Source: Dendrolimus kikuchii
Lineage: Eukaryota; Arthropoda; Insecta; Lepidoptera; Lasiocampidae
NCBI GenBank assembly: GCA_019925095.2
Contig: CM034415.1
Span: forward strand, 6,109,001 to 6,173,000
Direction: 5' to 3'
Length of the DNA stretch: 64,000 bases
Positions within the stretch are counted from its first letter, which is position 1. Every line of letters begins with the position of its first letter. The translations under genes were made by a program, and so were the position numbers. Below, piece after piece: positions 1 through 12,300 of this stretch. The notes beneath the pieces were generated by a model that did not search any database, had not been told where the DNA came from, and was given only the letters and a program-made list of their open reading frames with translations.

Positions 1-37
1 AAAACGGACCCCGAGCGAAACTAATTGGTGACCCCTG
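1..37 (-). mobile_element. end of a hAT-like element entering from the left edge
   Basis: Read on the minus strand from position 37 the sequence begins CAGGGGTCACCAATTAG. This resembles the CAGGGGTC-type terminal repeat of hAT-superfamily transposons and their MITEs. The neighbouring 8 bases (38-45, gtatatat) could be the 8-bp target duplication, but the other end is outside the window. The family assignment rests on this short terminus only. Confidence 0.35.
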
Positions 38-151
38 GTATATATAGTGTATTCCAGTTGTTATTTTTTTTAATAGTTTCAATGTACAGATGCGGCATGT
101 TTAGAATTGTATGATATTACAGACAAATTGTTTTGTAAGAAGAGGTCGCAC

Positions 152-369
152 CTTGAGCGCGAGCTGGCCGTCGGCCGTGAGCGTGTAGGCGAGGCGCGCG
201 CGCGCGTCGTGCATGGCGCGCCCCCAGCGCAGCGCCACGCGCGCCACCGCGCGGCAGCGGCGCAGCAGCGCGGGCACCTCGCCGGCCGCTGCGCACGCGC
301 CGCCCGCCAAGTAGCGCATGGCCTCCGCCGCGAACCGCACGCACACCGACGCCACACTGTTGCTCCTAT
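152..369 (-). CDS. KNL1: KNL1 exon 5: middle of the RWD module
   Basis: This 218-bp GC-rich exon starts after a TGTGCAG acceptor. Its first two bases (AT) complete the G left by exon 4 to give an Asp codon, then 72 codons follow. The peptide reads RFAAEAMRYLAG, a helical stretch ending LLRRCRAVARVALRWGRAM, then ARLAYTLTADGQLALK. This follows the pattern of the second half of the vertebrate KNL1 RWD region: a helix with HCRLLGEEIE-type spacing, then short strands. The donor CTCAAG|GTGCGA is weak. Without splicing the frame stops at 101, too early for a complete RWD domain, so the last exon probably lies left of position 1. A high-GC, Ala/Arg-rich exon in an AT-rich gene is unusual; exon 4 shares this. 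Confidence 0.75.
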
Positions 370-3300
370 CTGCACACAACAGTATTGTATTGTGTAAGTC
401 CAACAAAAATATCTACTGTATGGCGACTATCATATTCAATAGCCTTCCGGAAATGCTACGAGTTCAGCCTATAAAGGAGACGGAGACGCTTTCATACATT
501 CTTGGGCCCAGATGTAAAAGGATGAGGCTGGTGTTAATCATTAGCTATATATCAATACATCATTACTGAAAATTCTGCAGAGTTTGTCAATCTGGGAGAA
601 AAATTATAAGATATTTAGTATAAGTGATATTACACAATAATCTGTATTAAACAGCTGATTTTTGAAACTTAAATAATATATTTACTGTAGAAAAAGATTA
701 ATTGTGTTTTTATAAACTCAAAAATGTTAGGAAACTAAGGTGGTGATGTATAAAATAAAGTACAGACACTTTTAAAATATTTTTTCAGCTTCAATTATAA
801 TTAAAATATTATCTAAAAATGGTGCAGATGGTACTAGATTATCTTGGTACCTAGCCCAACCAAGGTACCATATTATAGAAATCACATGTACACAGCCGTA
901 AGTCGTGGTTTTTTTTTTTTTTATTGCAGGAGTTCAGCAGACAGGCAGACGGCCCACTTTATTGAAAGCGGTTACCATCGCCTATGGACATTTGCAACAC
1001 CAGAAGTGCTACAAATGCGCTGCTGCTCTCTTAAGGGAGACTGGAACCTGGTCACTAATGACGGAACACAACTCAAGGTTGTTATGGCGACATACTTTAG
1101 AGCAGGGGTGGTAGCCATCCAGTAGGGCAAATGCCCTACCACCTAGAGTCGGGCAAATGCCCTACCACCTAGCTAGGTGGTAGCGTAATGGCTAGCGCAC
1201 GCGTCCCAGACTCAGAGGGCGCGGGTTCGATCCTGGCCGGAACGCATGCACCTCTTAGTCAGTTTTCTGATCTAATGTGCATATTGTTACAATTACCATG
1301 TGCTAACAACGGTGAAGGAAAACATCGTGATGCAACCTGCACATCGAGACAACCGATGTGTCAAAACTGCCAAGCCGCCTTGGGCAAGCGTGGCGGGTAT
1401 ACTGTCTGTTCCCTCCCCCCCCCCCCCCCCCTATAATGGGAGGCCCGAGCTCAGCAGTGGGACATTAATGGGCTGATATTATATATGTACACAGCATCTT
1501 ACTGTCCGTTTGCTTACAATGCAGTTGCAATAGTATTTTAGTATTGCCATTACCTATTTTATTATAGCGGTTTGTCGCTATAGCACAATTCGCACAAAGC
1601 TCCATGGTGCCCAATATCCAATCGATAAGCCATTGTAAGATCCAAAATAATAAGCCACGGAGAATATCCGTGCAGGAACGGAGAAAGAATACAATTTCCT
1701 GCGGCCGGGCGGCCTGTCGTAAGAGGCGACAAAACAACCCACAGGCAGGTGGTAGGGCATTTGCCCGACTGGATGGCTACCACCCCTGGTCTAAAGTATG
1801 TCGCCATAACAACCTTGAGTTGTGTTCCGGCATTAGTGACCAGGTTCCAGTCTCCCTTAAGAGAGCAGCAGCGCATTTGTAGCAGCTTTGCTGTTACTGT
1901 TGGTAATCGCTTTCCATCAAGTAGGCCGACTGCCTGTCTGCTGATCTCCTGCAATTAAAAAAAAAAGCCTAAGTCAAACGTGAATGATTATTCATGTCTG
2001 GTATGATAGCAAGGGTCATATAATTTAAGCAAGATCTGAAGTCCGTGTAAAGAATGCTGTGATCGAGGAATATATTAATAATGGAAAACACTCGAAACAC
2101 TGGAAGACGGCCTCTGTGGTTGAGCGGGCTAAGCCTTTGCCGGCCTACCTCACTGCAACGCAGAGGTTCCGGGTTCGATTCCTGGTATAGTAAATTTCGG
2201 AAACGTATTTTCTCCATTATTTACTATGGTCTGGGTGTCTGGGATCGGCCCCAGAGTAGTCCGTTGTATATTACCCATAACTCAAGCGTAACTTGCTTAA
2301 TTTGGGGATATACAATATGTGTGTTTGTCTGCCGATTATTATTATTATTATTATATTATATTATTATTATACACTCAAAACGCAGACGTACTAAACAATA
2401 CCAGAAGAGTGATGATAGACGAAATAAATCATAGGTTGAAGTCTATAGTGTTGCCACTGTGCTTTATAAACGAAAATCGATTTCAAATTATCGATTTTAT
2501 TTCAATTGTAATGTTAATTACAATAGGTTTGGTTATTTTGAAAGAATTAATCGTGTGGTGTAAGTGTTTTCATACTATTAATTGTTAAATATGATTCATA
2601 CTAATTGATTATGGTAATCGATAACTTATTTTATTTGTAACATTATTTTTAAGATATCCCGCCTCCCAGATTGTTTTTTGGGCTGATGTTTTCCACTTTG
2701 AATATCTCAACTTATTACATTCTGAGCCCAAAAAGTCCCTGTCTCCTTTGTTTAAAGTCTCGTTAAGAAAATTTTATTGAACAAAATTTATTATACTGTA
2801 AATGAATACGAGAATGGCTAATAATAATTTGTAACTAGACATATAATTTTATTTCAATATTTTATAAAAATAAAAATTTAATGTAATTTAGTTTTAATAT
2901 TCTGACATGACATTGAAACCAAGCATATTGTAACATCTTGTGTACACACATTTTAGCAATAAACTATTCAATCATTCAGCAAATGTTGTGCTGCCCTAAA
3001 AAAGTAAAAATCCAGAACTCAATTGCAGCGCCATTTACCAAATGCAATTGTAAATCTGAACCATCTCAGAAACCCATTCAAATACACAAAAAATATTTCA
3101 TCACAATTGATCCAACGATTTCAGAGTTCAGTAGTATACACGAGTACAGAAGAATTAAATACAGGTGAATTCTTCAAGTGGGTCTTCAGGGCCAAATCCT
3201 AAACTATAAGAAATATTGAAAAATACTCAATAATGAAGTCGGTTAAAAAATGTCAAAAGGCTTGACATTCCTAGGCAAAAATTGATCCTTGCAAGCTACA

Positions 3301-6300
3301 CTATGGATTGGTGTAATAATACAGAACGTTATTACAGTGTTTTTTTTTTACAATGTCAGTGAATTCAATTACTTTAGTTTCATCAAAGTCGGCCTCGGAG
3401 CTTCATTCCTCCTGTATACAAAGATAATAATCTATACAAATATTATAAAGACGTAGTTTGTGACGTTGTAGGGGGTAATCTGTGGATCTACTAAACCGAT
3501 TTTAAAAATTCTTTTACTGTTAGAGAGCTACGTTAACAGGGGGTGTCATAGGCTATATAACATGACGCTATACACCACGGGAGCGGGACAGAGCGCGGGT
3601 GAAACCGCGCCGGGCCGCTAGTGTATTACATAGACCGGATGAATTTTCGAAAGTCAGTGTGGAGAGTGTGGGCGTACCTTGGTGGGCAATGTGCACGGTG
3701 ACAGCGAGCACCGGCGTGTGCGCCGCGACGCGCGTCCTCGCGGCGTTCTCGTGCCGGTGCGCCAGCCGCACCGCCAGCCGCAGCCGCGAGTGCAGCAGCC
3801 GGAAGCACCACGTGTCGCCGCTGCACGACTCCCATTCGCACTCTTGACTCCTAACACATCATTTTAACAGTAGATAAATTGGAAACTATTCCAAGTTGTC
3901 AGTACCTAACAAACTGCTCCTCTATAAACAAGTCCTATGGCATACAGTTGCGGGGCTGTACCAAACCAAGCAACATAGAAATAATACGATTCCAAAACAA
4001 AGTATTGAAAGGCATTGTAAACGCGCCATGGTACATTAGATCGAGCGACCTCCATCGGGACCTGAAAGTGGAGTTTGTTACTAGCATTATCAGAAAGTAG
4101 CGTGAGCGGAAGCTCACGAGCATGGGCTTCACCATCATGTGAATGTCGAGGCGATCCAGCTCCTCGACAACACGGATTTAATGAGAATGCTCAAAAGGAC
4201 AAAACCGTTTGAACTAGTGCTATAAACTAAACTAAAGTGTAGTGTACTTTGTTAACTTATTATAGAACACATGAACAAAGTGTTCTCCCCTTAATAGAGA
4301 CAATAAAAAAAGTGCTAATGGACACTTTCTTAGTAGTATACTTTTAGTTAATTTAGGTTATATTTAAATTACTTATTAGTCTTTTTAGATTAGATTATAA
4401 TATTAATGTGGTATTTTTCAATACAACATTTATGGAAAAAAAGTAGATAAATAAAGTATAAAAAAATTGCAACATTGCTAAGATTTTTGAAAAATAAAAA
4501 TAGAAAAACATCCCTTTATTTTCCGATAGAAAAGGACATTTAAAAGAAATGTACAGATAGTGATGATGAGTGAATGATGATGGAATATGGTGATAAATAA
4601 TAGTGTAAACGATAACCACTTAGTTGGCTATAATAATGTATTAAATAAACTTAGGAAAAGACATGATAATGATAAATGATTGATAAGTGATATAAAATGA
4701 TGTTTAATAAAATGATAGTGCGCTGTGCGCGACAGTGCGTGTTCACTTATCGATGCAGGCTCTGCTGTTTGGTGCACACAAACACATGAGTTTTTTTGTA
4801 AAACCTATAAATAACTAGCGGCCCGGCAGACGTTGTTCTGCTCTGAAAAAACAACATCTAGGATCCCAGCGCCACCTACCGGTTCCAATTGTGGATTTAC
4901 ACCATTCGGGGACCCACTCAAACACACAAAATAAAAACCACCAAAATCGGTCCAGGTGATTAGGAGGATTCTAGAACCTGATCTCAGCGCCACCTACCGG
5001 TTCTAATTGGGGATCTAAACCATCCGGGAACCCACTCATACACACAAAAACAAAATCACCAAAATCGCTCCAGGTGATTAGGAGGATTTTAGAACCCGAT
5101 CTGAAAGCCACCTACCGGTTCTAATTGCGAATCTAAACCATCCGGGATCCCACTCAAACAAACAAAAACAAAATCGCTCCAGATGATTAGGAGGATTCTA
5201 GAACCCGATATCAGCGCCACCTACCGGTTCCAACGGGATAAAAAGTATCCTATGTCCGTCTCCTGATTCTAAGCTACCTCCCCACCAATTATCAGCCAAA
5301 TCGATACAGCCGTTCTTGAGTTATAAATAGTGTAACTAACACGACTTTCTTTTATATATATAAGATATGTTACGTGGACTTGTACAAGGAAAAAATTGAA
5401 AAAGCTTAAATGATATTTTCAGCAAAAAATTGTTTATGTAAGGTCCATCTGAATGGTTTTTATTATATTTTTGAGAAAAATACCTTTTAAGAATTTTATA
5501 ACCAAACAACAAAAATATGGCACTTTGCACCAACTCTATGGAACTTTTAATTGTATGTAAAATTAACACAGTTGCTCGGATTTTATATATATTATAAAAT
5601 TCTAAATATGCTGTGTCTGTACATTAAAGCTATTAAAAAAAATTGGGATAGACTATATAAATGACTAGCTGCGCCCGCGGCTTCACTCGCGTGGTGATGG
5701 AAAATCGTTATATTTTGGAAATTCACACTATATTTTTATAAATTATAGACTATGTGTAAGCTATATTATTGTAAAGTTTCATCAAAATCCATTCAGTAGT
5801 TCTTGCGTGAAAGAGTAACAAACATACATCCATATATACATTCTTACAAACTTTCGTGTTTATAATATTTATTATAGAAGGATATAGGATTCATAGGATA
5901 TAGGATTGAGAACACTATACATTTTTTTTTAGATTTTTTGTCTGTTTATCTGTTTGTTCGGGATTCACGTAAAAACTACTGGGGCGATTTCGATGCGATT
6001 TTTGCCGACCGACAGCTAATCTTAAGATTTAAACTCCGCGCTACTTTTTATCCTGGAAAACCCGCGGGAATTTTTCTGGGAATGATTTAAAATGGCCAGA
6101 ACCAAAAAATCGAATTCTAGTGTGATTTTTTACTGATCGACAGCAAATTTAATGTAATAAAATCTGTGATATTTTTTATCTCGGGAATCCTGCGGGAAAT
6201 TTTCGGGGAGCGGTTTGTAGGTTTTCGGGTGCATAAAAATTACGTTATTCCAACACAGTTTTCACTAAAATGATAGCTTACATTCTCTTCTTTGTGTCCC

Positions 6301-9300
6301 GGGAAACCCGCGAGAATTTCAAGTCAAGCGTGGACGAAGTCGCGGGCATATTCTAGTTATTTATATTATAATAGACTTATAACTCACCCCATGAATGGCA
6401 GCATATCAATTTTGGCCACAACATTGACACTTGCATCACACTCTGCAATTTGATTCTTTGAACTGTCATCACCTAATTCTGGTTGCCATTCAACTCTGGA
6501 ATTCTTTGAACACTTGCTTATTGTTGATACTGTATTTGACACAGTATTTGATACAGAACGGTTATTAATTTCATTAAGATTTTTGCTGCTTGTGAAGGAA
6601 CTAATCATATCTACACTTCTTCCTTCTTCATCAGATTTTGATATTGTTATGGGTATTAAACTTTCTGATTTAACACTTGTATCTTCATCAACTTGCATGT
6701 TGTATTCCGTCAGTAACTGTTGTACTGTGACTGAAGTGCCAGGTTTCTTGTTCTTTTTCTTTGGAGATGTTTTCCTTTCTTGTATTGGTTTACTGGCACT
6801 CTTTTTAACTTTAGGCTCTTTGACTGGTCTTTCATCAATATCATTGTTTTCCAACTGTCTTGGAGTTTCAGATATCTTCTGCATTTTACTAAAAGGTCTG
6901 GGTGTCAAATCTAAGCTGGACAGCGTGCAATTTTTGTGTTTGTCAATATTAGCTGGACTGTATACTCGTTTCTTTGTTCTTAGTTGCATGGGCTCTGTTT
7001 CTTCATCATTTGAAGTAATAATATCTGATTCGACTTTATGAGTATTATCTCCAACGTCGTTCTTGAAGATAGTTTTGACTGGATTTTGTAGGTTCTTGGA
7101 ATAAACATTGTCTTGAGAACTAGAGTTTGTGTCTACGTTAATTTCGAATTCTGGACGTGCAAGGGCGTCATCCACTAGCGTCAGTGAAGAACTTGCCTCT
7201 AATAACTGTTTGGTTCCCTTCATTGCTATCATAGTATTGACCTGCGTATGTTTTACGTCTATAGGCTTAACATCTGTCGACTCATCAATCGACATTGGTT
7301 TGCTGATGTTTGAGGCAATGCTCGAGGTATCAACAGGACTATCTCTACACGTATCCCCTCCTTGTTTCACAATATAACTCGTTTTAACCAAATACTGAGC
7401 CGAAACCCTGTCAGCATTATGTTCGTTCTCTGTATCATGCACAGAAATTTGTGCAGAATGACTTCTTTCCGAGAAGCATATTGTTTCAGTCGATTTTTTA
7501 GGATTATACCTATGTACTTCTGTTAAATCAGCCGGCGCTAATAATACATTATTTAAAGGATTATTATGATCAAATATAAGTACTCTATCTGACACATATT
7601 GCCCGCTGGTTGGTCTACCTACAGACAATTGGTTAAAAGATTCATCAGCACTCTCTACACCTATATCTGAGTACTTTTCTACTGGGCGTGATAATTTCAA
7701 TGCGCTTTTAAGTGCATGCTCTATGGCCTGATTTCCTGAATTAGCTATACCATTTATTAAACTATTTGTGCTATCTATTTGTTGTGGTGATTGATGTTCG
7801 GAATTTATATTTGATTCTAAATCTATTTGACTGGAAGTAATTAAATTAGCTTGAACTTGAGTGCTGCAAGTAGAATTTGATCTTCTTATGCCTTTATCAG
7901 ATTTGCCGACTTCAAAAGGCATCACATCCTGAACAGGTTTGACTAAATCACTCATCAATGCCTTGATATTATCGGACACATCTTTCAAATAAGTGGGTAT
8001 CACATTAGCCTTGGTTTCTTTCATGTATGAAGTCTCACCAAAAGCAGTTTTCTTTAATGGGGACAGTTTAAGTTCAGATTTAACACTCAATTCACTTGTG
8101 GTGTCGTCATCAAAGTGTAGTGCCTTTACTACTTCACTACTTATTCTCACTGATTTCTTATGACACGATTCTTCAAGACTTTCCTTAGTGTCTTCAATAC
8201 TTTCACTCAGGTCAAGTTCATATCTGGATTTCTGTAATGTAGCATGCGCCATTGAAATGTTATTTAATAAATCCTCTCTACTGATCACTATAGATTGCCT
8301 ATTAGGTACAATACTTAAGTGTTTAGGCTCAAGTTCACTCTTGTTCTCTATTGCAATATGTCCTTTGACGACAATTGGTTCTTGTTGTTCTTCGTCTTCT
8401 TCCTCAATATAATCAGAACCCTTTTTATCAGTAAAATCTGAAAGAAGTTTGAGTAAATCGTTAGTGTCGTCGGCAGTTTTAAAACTTCTCCCAGCAATCG
8501 ACAGTCTTTCGTTCAATTTCTTGTCTTCAATATTAATATCTGAACTAACAACTTTTTCGTAGTGTCTGTTTTGTGGCGAACTATTCTTACTGTCATATGA
8601 AACTGACTTAACTTTTTCCAGTTTTTCTGGGACATCTTCCAATATACATGGCTGTTGTTCTTTATATTCCAAAGGTAATGGTGATGTATCAATATTACGT
8701 GTATCAATTCCTTTAAATCCCTTCCTTGACATTTCTGTTTGGGCCTCTTCATCGCTATCTCGTGTAATATAAAACATACTTTCATTTGATGTGTTATCTA
8801 CATTAGGCTTTTTCATACTAACTACGGAATCATGTGGAGTTTCCACTTTCGCTGTACAGTATTTGTCATCTAAGCCTCCTTCTGAGGAGGCCGTTGACAT
8901 ATCTAATAGTTCATCAAGTATTGAAACAGGTTTGTCTATATCTGCCATTTCAACATCTTCTTCTTCTTTATTGAATGTTATTGTAGATATTTTAGTCTTA
9001 GAAATAGATTTCTTGTCAGCATCTACATTAGACTTGATATCGTCTTTTTCTATAACAATGGTTGAAGAATTTGGTTGCTCATCACACTGATTAAGAGTTC
9101 GATCACTTTTAACATCCCCTTGTTCAGTTCTTGTCAGTTGCAATTGTGAAACACTATTTGTAAATGATTGGTATACAAAGACATTTTGATGTATAGGTTC
9201 CATTTCTGTTGAATCTACTTTATTGCCTTCACTTTTAATTATTTTATCTTGTGTTGTTGATAGTTCCATAGGTATAGGTTTTACAGCAGTTTTAATACAA

Positions 9301-12300
9301 TCATCTAATGTGTAAACCTTTGGGTTAACATGCTTCTTAAAATATTGATTAACAGTAGTTTTGTGTTCAGTGCAATTTCTTTCAATTTCTTTTTTGGGTG
9401 AATTATTAATAGTGATTAATTCAATTTGAGACTCATTATTACATTTGTAGGTTTGTATTCCATCTGACAAATTCTTAGTCATAGAAATATCACATTCTAA
9501 ATTTACTGATACTTCAGAGATATACACTGATGAATTACGTTTAGTTTCTCTATCCCCTCCAACAATTTCTTGGCAATTACTAATTTTATTAGAGATATGA
9601 GCATGATTCTTAACTGTTTTAGAAATATTGCTAATATTCTCTACGTATTTTGATTGATTAAATAATAATCTTTGCTGATCTACTTCAAGTCCATCATCAT
9701 TTCCATCAACAATTACTTGCGAATTAGATACACCATTAACTAACATATTAATGGATGTTAGTCCTGATGTTCTACCAATTGTATTATCACTCTGAATTTT
9801 GTTAGGTTTATAACACTTTTCTTGAGATAAATTCTTATATGAATTATCTTTTAGTAACATAAAGTTACAAGGTAATTCTGAATCAAGTGAAAGATCATCA
9901 TTCCCTTGATTACCAATGGCACATTGATTTTTATATCTTCCACTTTGTCCTGCATTATCAGCAATAGAAGTTGCCATAGAAATATTACAATTATTGTCTT
10001 GCTTTACTGTAGAATTATCTTTCAAAATAACTTTACTGGGTAAAACTTCTTTCTTAGAAATATTTTGTGTATTATCTTCATATGTCATTAGTTGCGTTCT
10101 GATAGATTTATCAGTAATTATTATTGAAACATCAGTATTTAGGATATTTGTTGGTAAAGCTTGAGTAATTGAAATATCTCCATCAAACACAATTGTTTGT
10201 CTTTTATTATTTTTAGTATATGTTAACTCATTCACCATCACTAATTTTGTATTGTTGTTACTTTTGTCAAATTGCTCTTGTGATATAATTTTATTAGGAA
10301 TAGCTTGTGTCATAGACATATTTCCATCATCACTAATTAGCATTGTTTGTCTTTTATTATTTTGGATAGAATCTGGTAAACCATTCACAACTTCTGATAT
10401 AGATTGACTAATAGCCGATTTAGAATACAAATTATCGTGATCACAAGCTGTACTTTTTCTTTTTTCAGCCTGCTCTTGTAACAAAACTTTATTAGGAATG
10501 GCTTGGGTCATAGACATATTTCCATCATCATCAAATAACACTGTTTGTCTTCTATTATTTTTTGTAGAATCTGGTGAGCCATTTACAACTTCTGATTTTG
10601 AATCACATTTGGTGGATTTGGAATAAAAATTATCATGATCATAAACTGTACTTTTTCTTTTTTCAGTCTGCTCTTGTAACAAAACTTTATTAGGAATGGC
10701 TTGGGTCATAGACATATTTCCATCATCATCAAATAACACTGTTTGTCTTCTATTATTTTTTGTAGAATCTGGTGAGCCATTTACAACTTCTGATTTTGAA
10801 TCACTTTTGGTGGATTTGGAATAAAAATTATCATGATCACAAACTGTACTTTTTCTTTTTTCAGCCTGCTCTTGTAACAAAACTTTATTAGGAATGGCTT
10901 GAGTCATAGACATATTTCCATCATCATCAAATAACATTGTTTGTCTTCTATTATTTTTTGTAGAATCTGGTGAACCATTTACAACTTCTGATTTTGAATC
11001 ACTTTTGGTGGATTTAGAATAAAAATTACTGTTATTACAAACTGTACTTTTTCTTTTTTCAATCTGCATGTGTGACAAAATTTGGTTTGGAATGGCTTGT
11101 GTCATTGACATATTGCCATCATCACCAAATAACATTGTTTGTATTCTATTATTTTTAGTAGAATCTAGTAAATCATTCAGTTGTAATTTAAAGTTACTGT
11201 TATTAGATTTTGAATAAATATGGTCATTATCATTAACTAAATTTTTTGTTTTTTCATTTTGTTCTTGTGACAGAATCTTGTTAGAGTTAGCTATTGTCAA
11301 AGACATATTTCCATTATCTTCATCTAACACCATTGTTTGTCTTTTATTATTTTTGGTACAATCTGGTAAATTATTAACAAATTCTGATCTTAAACTACTA
11401 CTATTAGATGTAGAATGAAAATTATCATTAGCATAACCTATACATTTCCTTTGTTCAACTTGCTCTCTCGACAGAATGTTGATAGGAATAGCTTGTGTCA
11501 TAGACATATTTCCATCATCATCAAATACCACCGTTTGTCTTCTTGCAGCTTTTAAGTTCGGAGGTAGAATACTTCCCAGAGCAGCTTGGGTAATAGAAAT
11601 ATTGTCATTGCTTTCATACACTATAGTTTTTTTATTATCTATCCAGTCATTTTTTATATTTGACGACATAGCATTACTACCTTCAATGACAGCAGCATAT
11701 GCATTGTTTTCAATATTTAAAATTATATTGGATGGCACAGCTTCTGTTAAAGATATGTTAGCATCATTATCAAATACAATTTTTGATACTGGGACTGCCT
11801 GTGTAATTGATATATTTCCATTGTCTTTCCCAAAAACTATTGTTCTTTGTTTTTCATGGATTGCAATGTTGGTAGGTAATGCTTGTGTCATGGAAATATC
11901 CACACCCTCATCATATAAAACTGTCTGTAATTTAGTATCATTAATAATAGACATATTATGCTTTTGAATTGTTTTAGAAGGCACAACATGTGAGATGTTT
12001 TCACTGTTCAATGCTTCATTTTCATCGAAAAAGTTAGGCAAATCATCATTAATATTCAAAGTTATAGTTTTTCTATGATCCTTGATTGTAATTGGATTAG
12101 GAAGCATAGTATGCCTGTTAGATTTTAATTCTTCTTTTTCAGATTGTAAAGTCAGCCTTTTCCCATCAAAAACTAATACTTTGTCATATTCTCTATTTAT
12201 AGCAAAGTTATCAGTTTCCCTTGGAGTCACATATGGATTAATGGCAATATTTTCTTTATCAACAAGCCAATCCTTATTTGATTCATTCTTATCCAATGTG

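Larger units (their letters stand above)
370..3677. other. KNL1 intron 4, filled with interspersed repeats
   Basis: No exon is seen here. From left to right it holds about 500 bases of AT-rich sequence, a repeat A copy (909-1172), a tRNA-headed SINE (1173-1480), another repeat A copy (1677-1966), a second type of SINE (2108-2375), about 1 kb of AT-rich sequence in which I recognise nothing (2376-3420), and a Helitron-like fragment ending in CTAGT at about 3622. Confidence 0.7.
3851..6387. other. KNL1 intron 3
   Basis: Contains a LINE fragment (3868-4225), unremarkable AT-rich sequence (4226-4800), a minisatellite-bearing repeat (4861-5235), and Helitron-like elements (about 5660-5880 and 5920-6356). 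I searched the minus strand here for an exon encoding the coiled coil expected between the MELT region and the RWD domains and saw none. Phase alone does not exclude an exon whose length is a multiple of three. Confidence 0.6.

Noticed and set aside
79..375. Other open frames in the GC-rich left end (both strands)
   Set aside because: Alternative frames of KNL1 exon 5; only the frame reading RFAAEAMRYLAG fits the RWD pattern and the splice phase.
1604..1954. Open frames of 60-130 codons across repeat A copies (also at 31886, 33933, 36482, 50461 and 63578)
   Set aside because: The same frames recur with stops and shifts in other copies, and no protein family is recognised, so the frames are incidental.
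2108..2200. tRNA gene
   Set aside because: It has A and B boxes but no closing acceptor stem, and the same sequence recurs with a SINE body at four other sites.
5336..5569. 77-codon minus-strand frame in KNL1 intron 3 as the missing coiled-coil exon
   Set aside because: The composition is hydrophobic and aromatic rather than coiled-coil-like, and there are no matching phase 2/2 splice sites.
6384..6386. TGA as the true stop of the giant KNL1 frame
   Set aside because: It lies inside a consensus donor (GG|GTGAGT), and two downstream RWD-like exons continue in matching phase.
6514..7041. Plus-strand open frame of 175 codons
   Set aside because: Shadow of KNL1 exon 3; composition is the complement of its Ser/Asn-rich coding sequence. 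The same applies to plus-strand frames at 7129, 8188, 8791, 11476 and 12082.
10303..11560. CRISPR-like or satellite array
   Set aside because: The 198-bp repeats are coding, in frame and part of KNL1; no spacer structure is present.
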